Part shown: positions 1 to 8,754 of the stretch, piece after piece
Layout of the letters: every line of letters begins with the position of its first letter
Position numbering within the stretch: position 1 is the stretch's first letter
NCBI RefSeq assembly: GCF_004793975.1
Contig: NZ_SRYB01000012.1
Location: 55,924-119,923, forward strand
DNA length: 64,000 nt
Reading direction: 5' to 3'
From: Lepagella muris
Lineage (GTDB): Bacteria > Bacteroidota > Bacteroidia > Bacteroidales > Muribaculaceae
Notes under the pieces: model-generated
The model's input: only the letters and a program-made list of their open reading frames with translations
Databases searched by the model: none
What the model was told of the DNA's origin: nothing
Translations under genes and position numbers: made by a program

Positions 1-223
1 CGAGCACCTGGTCATTCATGAGAGCGATCAGCGGAGAGATTACGATCGCGCATCCCGGGAGCATGAGGGCGGGCACCTGGAAGCAGATGGATTTACCGCC
101 TCCCGTAGGCATTAGGGCAAGCGCGTCGCGTCCTTGGAGAATGGCGTCCACAATCTCCGCCTGTCCCGGTCGGAAGGATGAATAGCCGTAATATTTCTTA
201 AGGATTGTCTGGGGTGATATCAT
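1..223 (-). CDS. recQ: ATP-dependent DNA helicase RecQ (N-terminal part, cut by window edge)
   Basis: This is the first 74 codons of a RecQ-family superfamily 2 DNA helicase, which unwinds DNA 3' to 5' in recombination and repair. The visible part carries motif 0 (FRPGQAEIV), the Walker A loop (LMPTGGGKS, in the RecQ form) and motif Ia (VISPLIALMNDQ). The rest lies left of the window. The ATG at 223 sits inside the end of the upstream CMP-sugar synthetase gene, overlapping it by 26 bp in another frame, so the two are probably co-transcribed. Family assignment is secure; intactness cannot be judged. Confidence 0.9.
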   Translation of the reverse strand, partial: MISPQTILKKYYGYSSFRPGQAEIVDAILQGRDALALMPTGGGKSICFQVPALMLPGCAIVISPLIALMNDQVL

Positions 224-917
224 TTAATCGTGAGAATAATGTTTCTGCAATGATCCAGTCGTCGGGGGTGTCGAGATCCACAGAACGTAAGGATGGCATG
301 GGGGAGGGGAGTATGCGTGAGAATGAGGAGAAATCCCCCTTGCGGAGCGAGCTGACAGTCATGACGTAGACTGCACCGTTATATTCCCATACTTTCGGGG
401 CATCCTGACGGCGTGTGAAGTGCCCGTCGCCTTTGGATATGTGGAGCATACCCTCTGAGTCAGTCTCGAAAGCGTTGTAATACGGATTGGTCTTTGCCTC
501 GCATACCGACACCACCATGTCTGCATCCTTTGACCATAGTGCGGAAGCCTTACGGATGTCGTCGATGCGTCGCAGAGGCGACGTGGGTTGCAAAAGCACT
601 ACCCGGTCAAACTCCAATCCTCTCTTCTCAAACTCCGAGAGGGCGTGCATTATGACTGAATAGCTTGAAGCCGTGTCAGACGCGAGAATATCCGGACGCA
701 TGAAGGGGATCTGTATGCCGCTGCTTTCGGCAGCCTTTGCAATCTCTTCAGAATCAGTAGATACGAAAACGACGTCGCCGACAGCGGCACATTCCAACGC
801 CTGATCAACAGCCCGGCATACGAGCGGTCGCCCGAGAAACGGCTTTATGTTTTTCCCCGGAATCCCCTTGCTGCCCCCTCTTGCGGGGATGAGCCACAGT
901 GTCTTAACGTTCTTCAT
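198..917 (-). CDS. Acylneuraminate (CMP-nonulosonate) cytidylyltransferase family protein
   Basis: This 239-residue enzyme of the NeuA/LegF/PseF family should activate a nonulosonic acid with CTP to give the CMP-sugar used by surface glycosyltransferases. The N-terminal signature LIPARGGSKGIPGKNI is the nucleotide-binding loop; FVSTDSEEIA and LLQPTSPLR are also typical. I start at the ATG at 917 because upstream codons show no family similarity. The start overlaps the end of the ATP-grasp gene by 14 bp. The LegB-like gene nearby makes a legionaminic-type substrate more likely than sialic acid, but substrate cannot be read from sequence. Confidence 0.85.
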   Translation of the reverse strand: MKNVKTLWLIPARGGSKGIPGKNIKPFLGRPLVCRAVDQALECAAVGDVVFVSTDSEEIAKAAESSGIQIPFMRPDILASDTASSYSVIMHALSEFEKRGLEFDRVVLLQPTSPLRRIDDIRKASALWSKDADMVVSVCEAKTNPYYNAFETDSEGMLHISKGDGHFTRRQDAPKVWEYNGAVYVMTVSSLRKGDFSSFSRILPSPMPSLRSVDLDTPDDWIIAETLFSRLNDITPDNP

Positions 918-1857
918 AGAAGATAGCTTCCTTGAAATATCTTGCCATAAGAGTGTCTGAAGCCCAATCGTTGCAAGGCGACAACTCCACCCCAAGAGCC
1001 TCGTCTATGATATAGTCGGTGATAGGAGCCCCGGCGAATATCGAGCAGATCACCCCACCACCGAGTCTTGGATTGACCTCCATGAGCAGGTATCTGTCGG
1101 AATCAAGGTCATGAAGGAACTGAAGGTTGACGGGTCCGCGGAGAGAGAAGGTCTCTATCACTTTCCGGCTCAGCTCCTCAAGTATCGAGTTGCGGCACGT
1201 GCGTGTGCGAGTGGATTCACCCCCCATAATCTCGATTCTCTCGCGCGGCACAGTGGTGAGGATCTCACCATCGCGGCTGATGTAGCAATCTACGGTATAT
1301 TCCTTACAATTGGGTATATATTCCTGCACCAGATAGCTTTTCAGGTCATGCAGATGCATGAGGTCTTCCATGTTGTGGAAAATATGTATCCCCCGAGATG
1401 AACCACCCTTACGCGGCTTTGCAATTGCCGGCATCTGGGCGGAGAGCACGCTGTAAGTGCGAGGTATCGGCAATCCCGCCTCCTTGAACACCTTTGCAGC
1501 CTCCGCCTTGTCAAAGAGCTTGCAGGCAGTCTCGAAGTCGGTGACGGGCACGAACACCGACGGCATCCTGTCGCGGCATATAGAGGCAATCTCGATTGCC
1601 CCGTTTACAAATGGGAGAATTATATTGATATCAAATTCTTTCACCACCCGCTCAATATCCGGGACCACATCCGGATCATTCCATTTAAGACCTTTCACCA
1701 CTTGTCCGACAAGAGAAATAGGCACGTCTTCAGTAAGCTCGTAGCTCACGATCTTTACATCATAGCCTATGCGTTTCCCACTGCGAATGAGAAGTTCAGC
1801 CAGCGACACACGTCTGGCACCTCCGAGAAATAATACCGTGAGTTGTTGGTTCTTCAT
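904..1857 (-). CDS. ATP-grasp domain protein (carbamoyl-phosphate-synthase-like)
   Basis: This 317-residue protein has the layout of ATP-grasp carboxylate-amine ligases: a Rossmann-like N-terminus (VLFLGGARRVSLAELL), a central ATP-binding subdomain (AIAKPRKGGSSRGI, YLVQEYIPNCKEYTVD) and a metal-binding end (LLMEVNPRLGGG). Such enzymes join a carboxylate to an amine using ATP; the substrates here are unknown. The start shares an ATGA with the legB stop codon, and the gene overlaps the CMP-sugar synthetase gene, so translation is probably coupled. The context suggests modification of, or attachment to, a surface sugar, which is inference. Confidence 0.75.
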   Translation of the reverse strand: MKNQQLTVLFLGGARRVSLAELLIRSGKRIGYDVKIVSYELTEDVPISLVGQVVKGLKWNDPDVVPDIERVVKEFDINIILPFVNGAIEIASICRDRMPSVFVPVTDFETACKLFDKAEAAKVFKEAGLPIPRTYSVLSAQMPAIAKPRKGGSSRGIHIFHNMEDLMHLHDLKSYLVQEYIPNCKEYTVDCYISRDGEILTTVPRERIEIMGGESTRTRTCRNSILEELSRKVIETFSLRGPVNLQFLHDLDSDRYLLMEVNPRLGGGVICSIFAGAPITDYIIDEALGVELSPCNDWASDTLMARYFKEAIFYEER

Positions 1858-2831
1858 CTGTTGTAGATATTGGGTTTGTAATTTTTCAGATTATCGTCGC
1901 TGCATATCCAGTCGATAGTGCGGCGTAGTCCCTCTTCAAGCGATACGCGAGGCTCCCATCCCGTCAGCCGGCGTATCTTTTCATTTGAACCGAGCAGACG
2001 GAACACCTCGCTTCCGGCAGGGCGCAGACGCTGCGGGTCAACCACCCATTCCACGTCGGCATCCATAAGCCGGGCGATAGTCTTCAGCGTCGTCTCCATG
2101 CTGACCTCCCTCTGCGTAGCTATATTTATCTCCTCGCCGGATGCATTCCCGCATTTGGCGATCTCGATAAATCCACGGCAGGTATCCTCCACATAGTTGA
2201 AGTCGCGGGTAGGCGACAGGTCGCCCACCTTTATCTGCCTGATTCCGGAAGCAATCTGCGTTATGATTGTCGGTATTATGGCGCGTGCGCTCTGACGCGG
2301 ACCATACGTATTGAAGGGACGCACCACGGTCACGTTCATGTCGAAAGCGTTGTGGAAGCTCAGGGCAATAGCGTCGGCACCGATTTTTGTGGCGGAATAC
2401 GGACTCTGCGGCTGCTTGGGATGCTTCTCATCGATGGGGACGTATCTGGCGGTGCCATACACCTCGGATGTAGAAGTCACGAGGAGACGAGGCGTGCCTT
2501 CATCCTTTACGGCTTGGCAAATGTTGAGGGTCCCCTTCACGTTGGTATCGACATAACTGTCGGGTGCCACATAGCTGTAGGGTATGGCGATGAGGGCGGC
2601 GAGATGGAACACCGTGTCGGCACCCTTTACGAGAGTGCGGCAGAAATTAGGGTCGCGCACGTCGCCGGTCACGATCTCCAGTTCGGGGTTGCGTATCCCT
2701 TCGAGCCATCCCCAGTTGTTGAAGGAATTATATTGAGCGAGAGCCTTCACGTGGCAACCCTCGCGGAGAAGAGCCTCCGTAAGATGGCTGCCTATGAATC
2801 CGTCAGCTCCTGTCACTACTACATTTCTCAT
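1854..2831 (-). CDS. legB: LegB-like NAD-dependent nucleotide-sugar 4,6-dehydratase
   Basis: This 325-residue extended short-chain dehydrogenase has the cofactor motif GADGFIGSHL and catalytic YSATK. The stretch ALAQYNSFNNWGWLEG after the first beta-alpha unit is characteristic, as I recall, of LegB proteins, which dehydrate a UDP- or GDP-GlcNAc at the first step of legionaminic acid synthesis. The ATG at 2831 puts the NAD motif near the N-terminus as usual. It lies 40 bp downstream of the acyltransferase gene and overlaps the ATP-grasp gene by 4 bp. The rest of the legionaminate pathway (LegC, LegH, LegG, LegI) is not in the window. A related GDP- or UDP-sugar epimerase is the alternative. 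Confidence 0.75.
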   Translation of the reverse strand: MRNVVVTGADGFIGSHLTEALLREGCHVKALAQYNSFNNWGWLEGIRNPELEIVTGDVRDPNFCRTLVKGADTVFHLAALIAIPYSYVAPDSYVDTNVKGTLNICQAVKDEGTPRLLVTSTSEVYGTARYVPIDEKHPKQPQSPYSATKIGADAIALSFHNAFDMNVTVVRPFNTYGPRQSARAIIPTIITQIASGIRQIKVGDLSPTRDFNYVEDTCRGFIEIAKCGNASGEEINIATQREVSMETTLKTIARLMDADVEWVVDPQRLRPAGSEVFRLLGSNEKIRRLTGWEPRVSLEEGLRRTIDWICSDDNLKNYKPNIYNR

Positions 2832-2871
2832 ATCATATATCGTGTTGGTTGAGTGGAAAGAACGTTGCCGG

Positions 2872-3828
2872 TCATGACAGGTGGGGCGAATCAGACATGA
2901 ATCCCGATTCCATGAACGTCTGTATGTGGCGACGTTTCTTCTCCTCGAAAATTTCCGAGATCTTAAAGAAAATACCGGTCTCCTCCACTTCTCCAAACTC
3001 ATGGTTGATTGCAGTGCCGAACACTCTCATAGTCGGCGACAACGACATGTAGGCATTCACGAGTGGGGGGATATTGCGTCCTCTTTCCCGAATGCAATGG
3101 TTGAGTATGCGATAGTCTTCCTTGAAAGAACCACCGGTGAAGAGGCTCTGCACCCTTTCCGACCGGGCATCGCTCGGGAGCTCATCGATAGGCGTGACGA
3201 GATTCTCCTCATCATGGAAATATTTGTGAAGGAATCCAAGCAGCATGTCGCGGCATTCCGTCCCGAAGGAGGGATACATGGTGACTTTCCCGAATAGATA
3301 CTTTATCTGGGGGTAAATCACCGTGAGCGCACCGAGACCATCCCACAGATTGTCGAGAGTATAGAGAGCCTTGGAGTGCGACTTGGTGCTTTGATGAGTC
3401 GTAGCCACAAAAGAGCGTCCAAGTTCAAGAGTTGACGGAAGGAGTTCGTTGAGAAATTTGTCGGAGAACCGGAACATGTGGGAAGTGGCGATATTAGGCA
3501 CGCCATCCTTTAGCCATATATTCTCGCCAAGGATAAACCGGTATCCTCCGACAATCTCGCGGTCGTGCGGATCCCACACGATAAGTTGCTGACACGGTGA
3601 CTCCATTGTGTCAAACTCATCGATGTCGCAGGCGAGTCCGGTGCCTCCTCCGGCATCGCGGAATGCAATTTCCCTAAGCCGTCCGATCTCTTTCATGACG
3701 GACGGAGCATTGAAGGCGTCGACAATATATACTTCATTGTCGCCTTTATTGGCATGCCGTAAAAGTTTGTCATGAGTCAATTCGCTCATGACCAAATCTT
3801 TGTCGACGGGGGCGATAATCTTTTCCAT
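2872..3828 (-). CDS. GNAT-like lipid N-acyltransferase (GlsB/OlsB-type)
   Basis: This 318-residue protein resembles the 'hemolysin'/ornithine-lipid acyltransferase group of the GNAT fold (Acetyltransf_5), which moves an acyl chain from acyl-ACP to an amino acid. Supporting blocks are LREIAFRDAGGGTG, DEFDTMESPCQQLIVWD, EIVGGYRFILG and LELGRSFVA. In Bacteroides, GlsB of this type makes the N-acyl-glycine precursor of glycine lipids, usually beside the O-acyltransferase gene glsA. No glsA is adjacent here; legB follows. The ATG at 3828 is chosen because the upstream extension is hydrophobic, unlike the family, and spans the promoter. Cytoplasmic or membrane-peripheral action is expected. Confidence 0.65.
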   Translation of the reverse strand: MEKIIAPVDKDLVMSELTHDKLLRHANKGDNEVYIVDAFNAPSVMKEIGRLREIAFRDAGGGTGLACDIDEFDTMESPCQQLIVWDPHDREIVGGYRFILGENIWLKDGVPNIATSHMFRFSDKFLNELLPSTLELGRSFVATTHQSTKSHSKALYTLDNLWDGLGALTVIYPQIKYLFGKVTMYPSFGTECRDMLLGFLHKYFHDEENLVTPIDELPSDARSERVQSLFTGGSFKEDYRILNHCIRERGRNIPPLVNAYMSLSPTMRVFGTAINHEFGEVEETGIFFKISEIFEEKKRRHIQTFMESGFMSDSPHLS

Positions 3829-3885
3829 TGATAAATAAATCCGGATGTATGATTTTTTTTTCTGTCCGGAATACAGTAATTTCTG

Positions 3886-3917
3886 CAAAATTAGTAAAAA
3901 AATAATCATGAAACAAA
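3886..3917 (-). promoter_or_regulatory. Promoter for the acyltransferase-legB-neuA-like operon
   Basis: On the minus strand TAATTTTG (3893 to 3886) matches the Bacteroidetes -7 element TAnnTTTG, with TTTG (3917 to 3914) 20 nt upstream as the -33 element. Transcription would begin near 3879, about 50 nt before the acyltransferase ATG. The predicted promoter for the DUF1573 genes lies just beyond on the opposite strand. Confidence 0.65.
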
Positions 3918-3959
3918 ATAAGAAGATTTATGTGGATGCAAACAATACATGAAAAAGAA

Positions 3960-3989
3960 TTGGGGAAAGCGGAAAAATTGCTATTTTTG
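3960..3989 (+). promoter_or_regulatory. Promoter for the DUF1573 gene pair
   Basis: TTG at 3960-3962 and TATTTTTG at 3982-3989, spaced 19 nt, fit the Bacteroidetes -33/-7 consensus. The transcript would have about 95 nt of leader before the ATG at 4092. Confidence 0.6.
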
Positions 3990-4091
3990 CAGTCTGAACC
4001 CCTTGCCGGAGCTTCGTGTCGGTCATGGCGTTTAAACTAATTGGCGTTTGGAAGCGTCTATAAGTTATCAATATAAATGTAATTTTAAGAT

Positions 4092-4499
4092 ATGAAGATA
4101 AAAGCGTTGTTCGGCATGGCTTTTGCCGCGTCGGTGGCATTTGCCACTACCTTCGGGCTCATGGCAGGCGGAGGCGGGCAGAAGGCATCCGTGAAATTTG
4201 AGAATACTGTGCATGATTTCGGGATGATCAAGGAGGATGGAGGTCCGGTCAGTTGCGAATTTCCCTTTAAGAATGAGGGGGGAGGCAATCTGATATTCTA
4301 TGAGGCAAAGGCAGAATGTGGCTGCACCAAGCCGGAATATCCGAAGGCTCCGGTCTCCCCCGGAAAGGGCGGTGTCATAAAGGTGAGCTACAATCCGCTG
4401 GGTCGTCCCGGAGGATTCACCAAGGTAGTGACCGTGAAATGCAATGGAAATCCATCGAAGGTGAGGCTTAAGATTCGCGGTACGGTCTCGCCGAAATAA
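4092..4499 (+). CDS. Secreted DUF1573 domain protein
   Basis: This 135-residue protein begins with a signal peptide (basic MKIK, then an alanine-rich hydrophobic run ending near residue 25), followed by one DUF1573 beta-sandwich. Typical DUF1573 landmarks are FENTVHDFGMIKEDGG, the CGCTKPEYP motif and VSPGKGGVIKVSYNP. The fold resembles immunoglobulin/ASPM-SPD2-hydin domains and the protein should lie in the periplasm. The biochemical role of DUF1573 is not established. A second DUF1573 gene follows 9 bp downstream, so the two form an operon. Confidence 0.85.
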   Translation: MKIKALFGMAFAASVAFATTFGLMAGGGGQKASVKFENTVHDFGMIKEDGGPVSCEFPFKNEGGGNLIFYEAKAECGCTKPEYPKAPVSPGKGGVIKVSYNPLGRPGGFTKVVTVKCNGNPSKVRLKIRGTVSPK

Positions 4500-4508
4500 A
4501 TTCTGAAG

Positions 4509-5588
4509 ATGAAAAGGGAAATAGCTATAATCCTGTGTGTCGCGGCAGCTTGGGCAGTTTTCATGACCCCGGCAAAAGTGACATGGCTGTCCACTCATTA
4601 TAATTATGGCGCGTTCCGAGAGGAGGAGGGTCCGCGTAAGGGGAGCCTCAGCTTCGTAAATAGCGGTGATGCCCCTACCTTCATACGCAATGTGCGTCCG
4701 AGCTGTGGCTGCACGGCCGCGGATTATCCACGCGACATGATAGCTCCAGGCGACACTGCGACAATCGAGTTCACCTACGACCCTGCCCGTCGACCCGGAC
4801 CGTTTGACAAGACAATCCGTGTTTTTGTCGGAAAAGACAACGAGCAGAGCGTGATAAGGATAACGGGCACCGTCATAGGCTCCGCATCTACTCTTGAGTC
4901 ATATTATCCATACGAGGCGGGGGCATTGCGTTTTGAAAGTCTGTCACATTCTATGGGGGAGGTGAAGCGCGGGTCATCACGCCATGCGTTTATCAACGTC
5001 TACAATCAGGGCAACGACACGTTGCGACCCGAATGGAAGACCACGACAGATGCCATAGACGTCAATCTCACACCTAAGCAACTTGCACCCGGCGAACTTG
5101 GCACGTTCGGCTTCTATCTTAATACCAATAAGGAGAAACTTAATGGTCCGGCGGAATACTTAGTGGAGGTGTTTCCGGATAAGGGTTGCAGCAGTGCCGA
5201 CCGTAGGGAAATAAAGGTGGATGCCATAATAGTGCCCGATAGCAGGGGTATGACAGCAGAGGAGATACAGAAGGGTCCGAGGTCATATCTCGTGCCGGAA
5301 TTTGTGGATTTCGGAGAGGATGTGGCTACCGGATACCGGGATTTTGAATTCGGAATCTATAATGACGGTAAATCCGTATTGCAGATTGACCGCGTGTATT
5401 CCGCCGATAAGAATGTGGAGATAAAGGAGTATCCGCGTAAGGTGAAGGGTGGAGCCTCCGGGAAGGTGGCGGGGCGTATATCGCTCGGCAATCTCCCGTC
5501 CGGACCATTCCGTATTAATGTGTATGTCGTGACTAATGACCCACTTCATCCTCTACGCACTGCCAATATTGTAGGCGTGAAGGAATGA
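4509..5588 (+). CDS. Secreted multi-domain DUF1573 protein
   Basis: This 359-residue exported protein has a hydrophobic N-terminus (about residues 5-20) and an N-terminal DUF1573 domain (about 28-140) with SCGCTAADYP and IAPGDTATIEFTYDP. It then has two more beta-rich segments, one starting near FESLSHSMGEVKRG and one near FVDFGEDVATGYRDFE, which look like repeats of the same immunoglobulin-like fold without the CGC motif. It is probably the product of duplication with the preceding gene. Function is unknown; a periplasmic or envelope role is inferred from the export signal. Confidence 0.8.
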   Translation: MKREIAIILCVAAAWAVFMTPAKVTWLSTHYNYGAFREEEGPRKGSLSFVNSGDAPTFIRNVRPSCGCTAADYPRDMIAPGDTATIEFTYDPARRPGPFDKTIRVFVGKDNEQSVIRITGTVIGSASTLESYYPYEAGALRFESLSHSMGEVKRGSSRHAFINVYNQGNDTLRPEWKTTTDAIDVNLTPKQLAPGELGTFGFYLNTNKEKLNGPAEYLVEVFPDKGCSSADRREIKVDAIIVPDSRGMTAEEIQKGPRSYLVPEFVDFGEDVATGYRDFEFGIYNDGKSVLQIDRVYSADKNVEIKEYPRKVKGGASGKVAGRISLGNLPSGPFRINVYVVTNDPLHPLRTANIVGVKE

Positions 5589-5640
5589 CTATTGTTTGGC
5601 TACGTTAAATATAAAGATAAAGAATTAACCAGATAAGAAA

Positions 5641-6747
5641 ATGGAACATCCAGAGAACCATGAAGACTATAAGGGATTGCAGGTGAATGCCGGCGTCGGA
5701 TCGCAGCCGATCACCAATCCTTACCGGAATATCCGCAGGACGCGTAAGCGTGAACTCAGCGTTAACGATTATGTGGAAGGGATAAGGAAAGGGGATGTCA
5801 GCATCCTTGGGCGTGCAGTGACACTTGTGGAGAGTCTTGCGGAATCCCATCAGGCGATAGCTCAGGAGGTGATAGAGAAATGTCTGCCATATTCGGGCAA
5901 TTCCAGGAGAATAGGTATCACGGGAGTGCCGGGAGCCGGGAAATCCACGTCGATAGACGTATTTGGTCTTCACGTGCTTAAGAATGGTGGGAAACTTGCG
6001 GTCCTTGCCATCGACCCGAGTAGCGAGCGCACACAGGGGAGTATCCTTGGCGACAAGACCCGTATGGAGAAACTGTCGCAGCAGAAGGATGCCTTTATCC
6101 GTCCTTCCCCCTCGGCAGGCTCGTTGGGAGGTGTCGCAAGAAAGACACGCGAGACCATAGTGCTATGTGAGGCGGCAGGCTATGACAATATATTTGTGGA
6201 GACAGTCGGGGTAGGGCAGAGCGAGACTGCGGTGCATTCCATGGTAGACTTCTTCCTCCTTATCCAGCTTGCCGGCACGGGCGATGAGCTTCAGGGCATA
6301 AAACGAGGCATAATGGAGATGGCAGACGGCATAGTGATCAACAAATGCGATGGCGACAACGTGGACCGTGCCAAGTTGGCGGCGGCACAATTTCGCAACG
6401 CACTGTTCCTATTCCCACCCACACCGAGTAAATGGAAGCCGGAGGTTCTGACCTACAGCGGATATTATGAACTCGGCATAGACCTGGTGTGGGATATGAT
6501 AGACCGCTATTTCGCCTACGTCAAGAGCACAGGCTATTTTGAGCGCAAGCGCAACGAGCAGGCGAAGTACTGGATGATGGAGACAATCGACGAACAGCTG
6601 CGTCATAATTTCTACAATATGCCGGAAGTGCGTGCCCTTCTTGAACAGAAGGAGCTGAGGGTGCTCAACAACGAACAGTCGTCGTTTACTGCCGCTAAAG
6701 ACGTGCTTGATTGCTATTTTCAGCATCTCCGTTGTCCGGAGAATTGA
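5641..6747 (+). CDS. meaB: Methylmalonyl-CoA mutase-associated GTPase MeaB
   Basis: This 368-residue G3E-family GTPase should be the chaperone that gates cobalamin delivery to and protects methylmalonyl-CoA mutase, used in the succinate-propionate pathway of Bacteroidales. Walker A is GVPGAGKS at residues 95-102; LAIDPSSERTQGSILGDKTRM, the switch segment ETVGVGQSE and the NKCD guanine-specificity motif follow, all diagnostic of MeaB/ArgK. About 40 residues precede the family core. The mutase subunits are not in this window. There is no clear promoter in the 52 bp after the DUF1573 gene. Confidence 0.92.
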   Translation: MEHPENHEDYKGLQVNAGVGSQPITNPYRNIRRTRKRELSVNDYVEGIRKGDVSILGRAVTLVESLAESHQAIAQEVIEKCLPYSGNSRRIGITGVPGAGKSTSIDVFGLHVLKNGGKLAVLAIDPSSERTQGSILGDKTRMEKLSQQKDAFIRPSPSAGSLGGVARKTRETIVLCEAAGYDNIFVETVGVGQSETAVHSMVDFFLLIQLAGTGDELQGIKRGIMEMADGIVINKCDGDNVDRAKLAAAQFRNALFLFPPTPSKWKPEVLTYSGYYELGIDLVWDMIDRYFAYVKSTGYFERKRNEQAKYWMMETIDEQLRHNFYNMPEVRALLEQKELRVLNNEQSSFTAAKDVLDCYFQHLRCPEN

Positions 6748-6890
6748 ATAAAAGGTTGAAATAAAAGGGGTATGAATCGGCATATTCCATAAAAAATTGC
6801 TAACTTTACGGCGTGAAATCACGAATATGTGTGAACGAGAGGTGGCTTTATTGCTAAGATATAAGCTATCTCTCTAAAATGCATGTAATT

Positions 6891-8708
6891 ATGGCAAACA
6901 GATTAGTAGATATAGTATCTGCGCAGGCAAAACGCTACGGAAGCCGAGAGGCATATCGTTTCTGCTGGCGCAAAGATGGAGAATGGCAGTCCACGTCATG
7001 GAATGATTTCGGTCTGCAGGTAGAGGTGGCTGGCAAGGCACTTGCCAGAATAGGACTGATTGAGAAAGACACAATCGCAATCTGTTCGCCCAACACACCG
7101 CAGATTCTGATCACCGAGCTTGGTGGGTTCCGCAACCGTCTTTCCGCCATACCGATATATGCCAATTCCTCGCAGGATCAATTTGACTTTATCGTCAATA
7201 ATGGTGGAGCCAAGGTGTTGTTTGTCGGCGACTCACATCAATATCCGCTTGCATACAATCATTGGAAAAAGAATCCCGATTCAATCAAGAAGATAGTCGT
7301 ATTCAAGAATGACGAGCTGAAGCTTGAGGCTGACGATACGGTCACGATATTCTGGGATGATTTCGTGCGTATGGGAATGGAGGCTTCCGATGACGTGGCG
7401 AAGGAGGTTGAGGCACGGTCAGAAAGAGGATTGCCGGAAGATATGGCTACACTCATATATACGTCGGGCACCACCGGCGAACCGAAAGGAGTCGTAATCT
7501 CCCATGCCAATTATGATGCTGCAATAGAGACTCATATTCGCCTGTTGAAGCAGGTGAAAGATACTGATCTGTCGATGGCATTCCTGCCGATGAGCCATAT
7601 ATTGGAGAAAGCATGGTGCTATTATTGCATAAGCCGAGGAGTGGCGATTGCAGTAAACTACGATCCGCGTGTCATCCAGGACACTATCCATGATGTCCAT
7701 CCTAATCTGATGTGCTGTGTGCCCCGATTCTGGGAGAAGGTATATGCCGCCGTCAAGGAGAAGATCGCGACCATGAGTAAGATGCAGCGGATGATGGTGG
7801 ACAGGGCTATCAGATGCGGCAGGAAGAGAAATCTCGATTATAAGCGTCTTGGCAAGAGAGTGCCATGGTTTCTGGAGAAAGAATATCAGTTCTGGGATAA
7901 GAATATATTCCGGAAATTAAAAATGGCGATAGGAATACCTGAGCCTAATATGTTCCCCACCGCCGGAGCACCTCTAAGCGACAGGATTGTGGAGTTCATG
8001 CGTTCAGTCGGCATAGAGGTGACCATCGGTTATGGCTTAAGCGAGACGACCGCCACGGTGTCGTATTATCCTCCTGTCGGGTATGAGATAGGCACGGTGG
8101 GCATTCCGCTCCCCGGATTGAGTGTAAGGATCGATAAGAATGGAGAGATACTTGTCAAGGGTCCGACAGTGACAGCCGGTTACTATATGAACGAGGAGGC
8201 AAACCTCCAGGCATTTACTGATGATGGATATTTCCGCACCGGGGATGCCGGATATTTCACGGAGAGCGGTGCGCTTGTGCTGACAGAGAGGGTGAAGGAT
8301 CTCTTCAAGACCTCAAATGGTAAATATATTGCCCCCCAGATGCTTGAGAGTCGCCTTGCTGAGAATAAATATATCGATGAGGCAGCCGTCATAGGCGACC
8401 AGCGTAAATTCGTCACCGCCCTTATCGTGCCGAATCTTTCGCAGCTTCGTGCGTGGGCCTCTCAGAACGGCATACCGAGCGACGACACTGAGAAATTCGT
8501 GTCAGATCCGAAGGTGGTGGCGTTCATGATGGAGCAGATCAACGGAGTGCAGTACGGTCTGGCGGAATATGAGAAGATAAAGCGAATCACATTGTTGCCG
8601 CATCATTTCTCCATAATGAACGGGGAGGTGACAAACACGATGAAGGTGAGACGTCCGGTAGTGGCTAAACGCTATTCCAAGGAGATTGAGGCGATGTATG
8701 CATACTGA
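6891..8708 (+). CDS. Long-chain fatty acid--CoA ligase / AMP-dependent synthetase
   Basis: This 605-residue adenylate-forming enzyme should activate a fatty acid with ATP to acyl-AMP and transfer it to CoA. The P-loop is LIYTSGTTGEPKGV; GYGLSETTA, TGDAGYF and VKDLFKTSNGKYI are the A5, A7 and A10-type motifs, the last with the catalytic lysine. Length and motif spacing match FAA1/FadD long-chain ligases. Two ATGs are available, at 6879 and 6891; I prefer the second (MANRLVDIV). A weak -7-like TAACTTTA sits at 6801-6808, 83 bp before the first ATG. prfB follows 46 bp downstream. Confidence 0.88.
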   Translation: MANRLVDIVSAQAKRYGSREAYRFCWRKDGEWQSTSWNDFGLQVEVAGKALARIGLIEKDTIAICSPNTPQILITELGGFRNRLSAIPIYANSSQDQFDFIVNNGGAKVLFVGDSHQYPLAYNHWKKNPDSIKKIVVFKNDELKLEADDTVTIFWDDFVRMGMEASDDVAKEVEARSERGLPEDMATLIYTSGTTGEPKGVVISHANYDAAIETHIRLLKQVKDTDLSMAFLPMSHILEKAWCYYCISRGVAIAVNYDPRVIQDTIHDVHPNLMCCVPRFWEKVYAAVKEKIATMSKMQRMMVDRAIRCGRKRNLDYKRLGKRVPWFLEKEYQFWDKNIFRKLKMAIGIPEPNMFPTAGAPLSDRIVEFMRSVGIEVTIGYGLSETTATVSYYPPVGYEIGTVGIPLPGLSVRIDKNGEILVKGPTVTAGYYMNEEANLQAFTDDGYFRTGDAGYFTESGALVLTERVKDLFKTSNGKYIAPQMLESRLAENKYIDEAAVIGDQRKFVTALIVPNLSQLRAWASQNGIPSDDTEKFVSDPKVVAFMMEQINGVQYGLAEYEKIKRITLLPHHFSIMNGEVTNTMKVRRPVVAKRYSKEIEAMYAY

Positions 8709-8754
8709 TCGGATTCACTCATAGCCTAAGCAAAGAAAAAAGGAATATACATAT

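Noticed and set aside
6801..6808. Promoter TAACTTTA before the acyl-CoA synthetase
   Set aside because: The last base departs from TAnnTTTG and no -33 is spaced correctly; noted in the gene entry only.
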